Assembly (NCBI GenBank): GCA_963627465.1
Contig: CAVGBO010000027.1
Coordinates: forward strand, 1 to 64,000
Length of the DNA stretch: 64,000 bases
DNA from: CAKUFA01 sp963627465
Lineage (GTDB): Bacteria > Bacillota > Clostridia > Christensenellales > Aristaeellaceae
Reading direction: 5' to 3'
Below are positions 62,326 to 64,000 of this stretch, piece after piece (position 1 is the stretch's first letter; each line of letters opens with the position of its first letter). The notes below the pieces were generated by a model. The model did not search any database and had not been told where the DNA came from. It saw nothing but the letters and a program-made list of their open reading frames with translations. A program made the translations under genes and the position numbers.

Positions 62326-63657
62326 TTACAGCATGGACTTAATGGTGCGAACCAGGGTATCGATCGTATCGGCAGAAACCAGCAGGGTCTTTTCGCCGTC
62401 CACCAGTGCCTGATAGCTATCGGCACTGTATTCACGTACGACCACGGTGATTTCCCGTCCTGCCTCATCCTGTGCGGTGATGGTCAGCACCGTATCGCCA
62501 TCCGTTGCCTCGCTCAGGCGATCCGTAGCGGTCAGGGCTGTAATCTTGCTCCACAGGGTTTCATCCGCTTCGGAAGTGTCCGCTGCCGTATCGGTAGCAG
62601 TGGCTTCCGTTTCTTCCTCCGCCTTCACGATGGTGTAGGTTCCCTTGCTGGTTTCCAAGGTAGCAGTCTTTAGGCTGCTCCAAGGCAGGGGCACAAGGGC
62701 AGTAATCCACATGTCATCGCTGTTGGCACTCAGCAGGCTGCTGACGTTATCTGCTTCCACGGTGTAGACCATGGAAGAGCCGGGCAGACGGGCATACCGA
62801 TTGCCTTCCGCATCCTCACCGCCGATCAGCAGTGCCATGGAGGCATCCTCATCCCCCGTCAGGGTAATAACAGTAGCATGGGCATCATCCAGCTGGTAGG
62901 TAGTCAATTCATCCTCCGTGGCGGCAGCAGTGACCAGCTCGTCCCACGCAATGCCTTTGGCAGCGGAAACCAGTGCTTCCACCTTGGAGGCCGTCAGAGG
63001 TTCGTCAGTATTAGCATCATACCACAGCTGATCCGGGTTCACGGTGGTGCTTTCCGACTTTTTCACGGCTGCAAAGGTAGCACCCACCGTGATGGAAGAA
63101 GCTTCGCTGATGGTCGTGATTTCCTCCATGGCCACCAGATCCTTCTGGGTCTTGTTGAAGGTGGTGGACAGGGATGTTGCAATGGTGTAAATCACATCAT
63201 CCTGGGTGCTCAGCTTCAGATAATAACCATCGGCGAAGGGCGTGGCATCACCCATGGTGTAGGTGGTGGTGCTTGCATCCTTCCAAGTGGCGGTCACAGT
63301 GATGGTCGGCGCATCCAGACCATAATCCGCTAGGCTGGTCACGTCTTCCAATTTGCGAGTACCCTGCAGCGCCAGCAGCTTATCTGCCAAGGCCTGCACG
63401 GCGGACTGATCCACAGGCCAAGCCGGGGTATCCGTGGTTGTCCATTCCCCCGCATCATTCAAGGTGAAGGCCAAGGTGGTATCCTCCGTCGTCCAGCTAA
63501 TGCCGGTCAGGTCATCCGCCGTTTTCGCCGTCAGGTCAAAGGTGCCGGACGTTTCCGAAACGGAGGTGGTTTGATTGGACTGCTTGACGGCATAATAGCC
63601 GCCCAGCATAACCGCCAGCACAATCAGCAGTGCCAGCATTTTCTTTCCTCTGTTCAC
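62326..63657 (-). CDS. DUF4340 domain protein, membrane-anchored
   Basis: The 443-residue product has one N-terminal helix (MLALLIVLAVMLGGYYAV) and outside it tandem DUF4340-type repeats (DLTGISWTTEDTTLAFTLND, LADYGLDAPTITVTA, TYTMGDATPFADGYYL, then a second set). The Ser/Thr/Asp-rich body is typical. Such proteins accompany GldG-like ABC-2 exporter parts. Its GTG overlaps the end of the next gene upstream (GTGA). Confidence 0.85.
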   Translation of the reverse strand: MNRGKKMLALLIVLAVMLGGYYAVKQSNQTTSVSETSGTFDLTAKTADDLTGISWTTEDTTLAFTLNDAGEWTTTDTPAWPVDQSAVQALADKLLALQGTRKLEDVTSLADYGLDAPTITVTATWKDASTTTYTMGDATPFADGYYLKLSTQDDVIYTIATSLSTTFNKTQKDLVAMEEITTISEASSITVGATFAAVKKSESTTVNPDQLWYDANTDEPLTASKVEALVSAAKGIAWDELVTAAATEDELTTYQLDDAHATVITLTGDEDASMALLIGGEDAEGNRYARLPGSSMVYTVEADNVSSLLSANSDDMWITALVPLPWSSLKTATLETSKGTYTIVKAEEETEATATDTAADTSEADETLWSKITALTATDRLSEATDGDTVLTITAQDEAGREITVVVREYSADSYQALVDGEKTLLVSADTIDTLVRTIKSML

Positions 63658-64000
63658 CGATGCTTCCTCCTCACATAGATGAAGATACCCACGGCAATAA
63701 GCAGTGCAGGCAGGATGCCGATCATCATGACACTCCAGAAATTATAGGAGGCAGAAGGTACGGTCAGGGTTGCCTCGTCCATGGACTTGGAGCGGATGGA
63801 GATGCTTTCTTCCTGGTCGCCCATCCAGTTCAGGGCATTCAGCAGCAGGTTGCTGTTGGCACCGCCTACGGTGTAGTCCACATTGCTGTTCAGCATATTG
63901 GCAGAGGAGAACCACACCAGCTTGCCTCCGTTTTCCGCTGCAACGCCTACGTTGAAGGGGCCGGACGTGTCGCCGTCTTCCTTCGCCGTGGTGGACATGG
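63654..64000 (-). CDS. GldG-like ABC exporter auxiliary protein, C-terminal part
   Basis: The 3' end of a gene that continues beyond the window; about 115 residues are visible. They read GGKLVWFSSANMLNSNVDY and LLNALNWMGDQEESISIRSK, the end of the GldG/ABC_transp_aux domain, then a final membrane helix (WSVMMIGILPALLIAVGIFIYV) and basic tail. With DUF4340 it suggests an ABC-2 exporter operon starting to the right. Confidence 0.8.
   Translation of the reverse strand, partial: MSTTAKEDGDTSGPFNVGVAAENGGKLVWFSSANMLNSNVDYTVGGANSNLLLNALNWMGDQEESISIRSKSMDEATLTVPSASYNFWSVMMIGILPALLIAVGIFIYVRRKHR

Overview
The window reads as ordinary chromosome of an anaerobic Gram-positive bacterium of the class Clostridia, probably gut-associated. 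This rests on the gene families and order: Rex, RNase J with YlbF, rpsB-tsf-pyrH-frr-uppS-cdsA-dxr-rseP-ispG, XpaC/TelA, DUF4317, pyruvate formate-lyase with its activase, and the MEP isoprenoid pathway. Base composition is moderately GC-rich and no ribosomal RNA gene is present, so I do not name a genus. A run of 10 N at 33931-33940 shows that this is a draft assembly.

Left part (1 to 25.5 kb), almost all on the minus strand. The first 350 bases hold the end of an IS630-type transposase and a decayed phage scaffold-protein fragment. Then come, in transcription order from right to left: an RNA-decay and envelope block (RNase J, YlbF, MltG, U32 protein); rex-vanW with its own Rex-box promoter; a LarA-like racemase; RNase Z with a small secreted protein; and a long translation and lipid-carrier block from rpsB to ispG. 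Further right are coaE, a lytic transglycosylase with an overlapping orphan substrate-binding protein, and xpaC-telA.

Middle part (25.5 to 47.4 kb). The 5' leader of xpaC-telA is a 290-bp array of eight consecutive hairpins, seven of them with exactly three-base loops. It is followed by a transporter-acyltransferase fusion, purA, an amidohydrolase, tRNA/rRNA modification genes, a DUF4317 gene broken by the assembly gap, capA, a vapBC toxin-antitoxin pair with a palindromic operator, and carA next to a single open frame that joins carB to dapF. The DapF half has serine where the first catalytic cysteine is expected. ftsY, trmH, HAD phosphatases, a secreted metallo-beta-lactamase-fold protein and aconitase follow.

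Right part (47.4 to 64 kb), mostly plus strand. This is a fermentation and sugar-uptake region: enolase behind two tandem identical palindromic operators, pflB-pflA, a CUT1 sugar ABC transporter operon, and a stand-alone RarA/MgsA C-terminal-like domain gene. Then come a secreted C69 peptidase, a small exported protein, a two-component system, and a DUF4340/GldG-like pair running off the edge. Many promoters with consensus-like boxes and 17-bp spacers, and many intrinsic terminators, can be read directly. The most unusual items are the triloop hairpin array, the CarB-DapF fusion with its missing cysteine, and the enolase operator pair.
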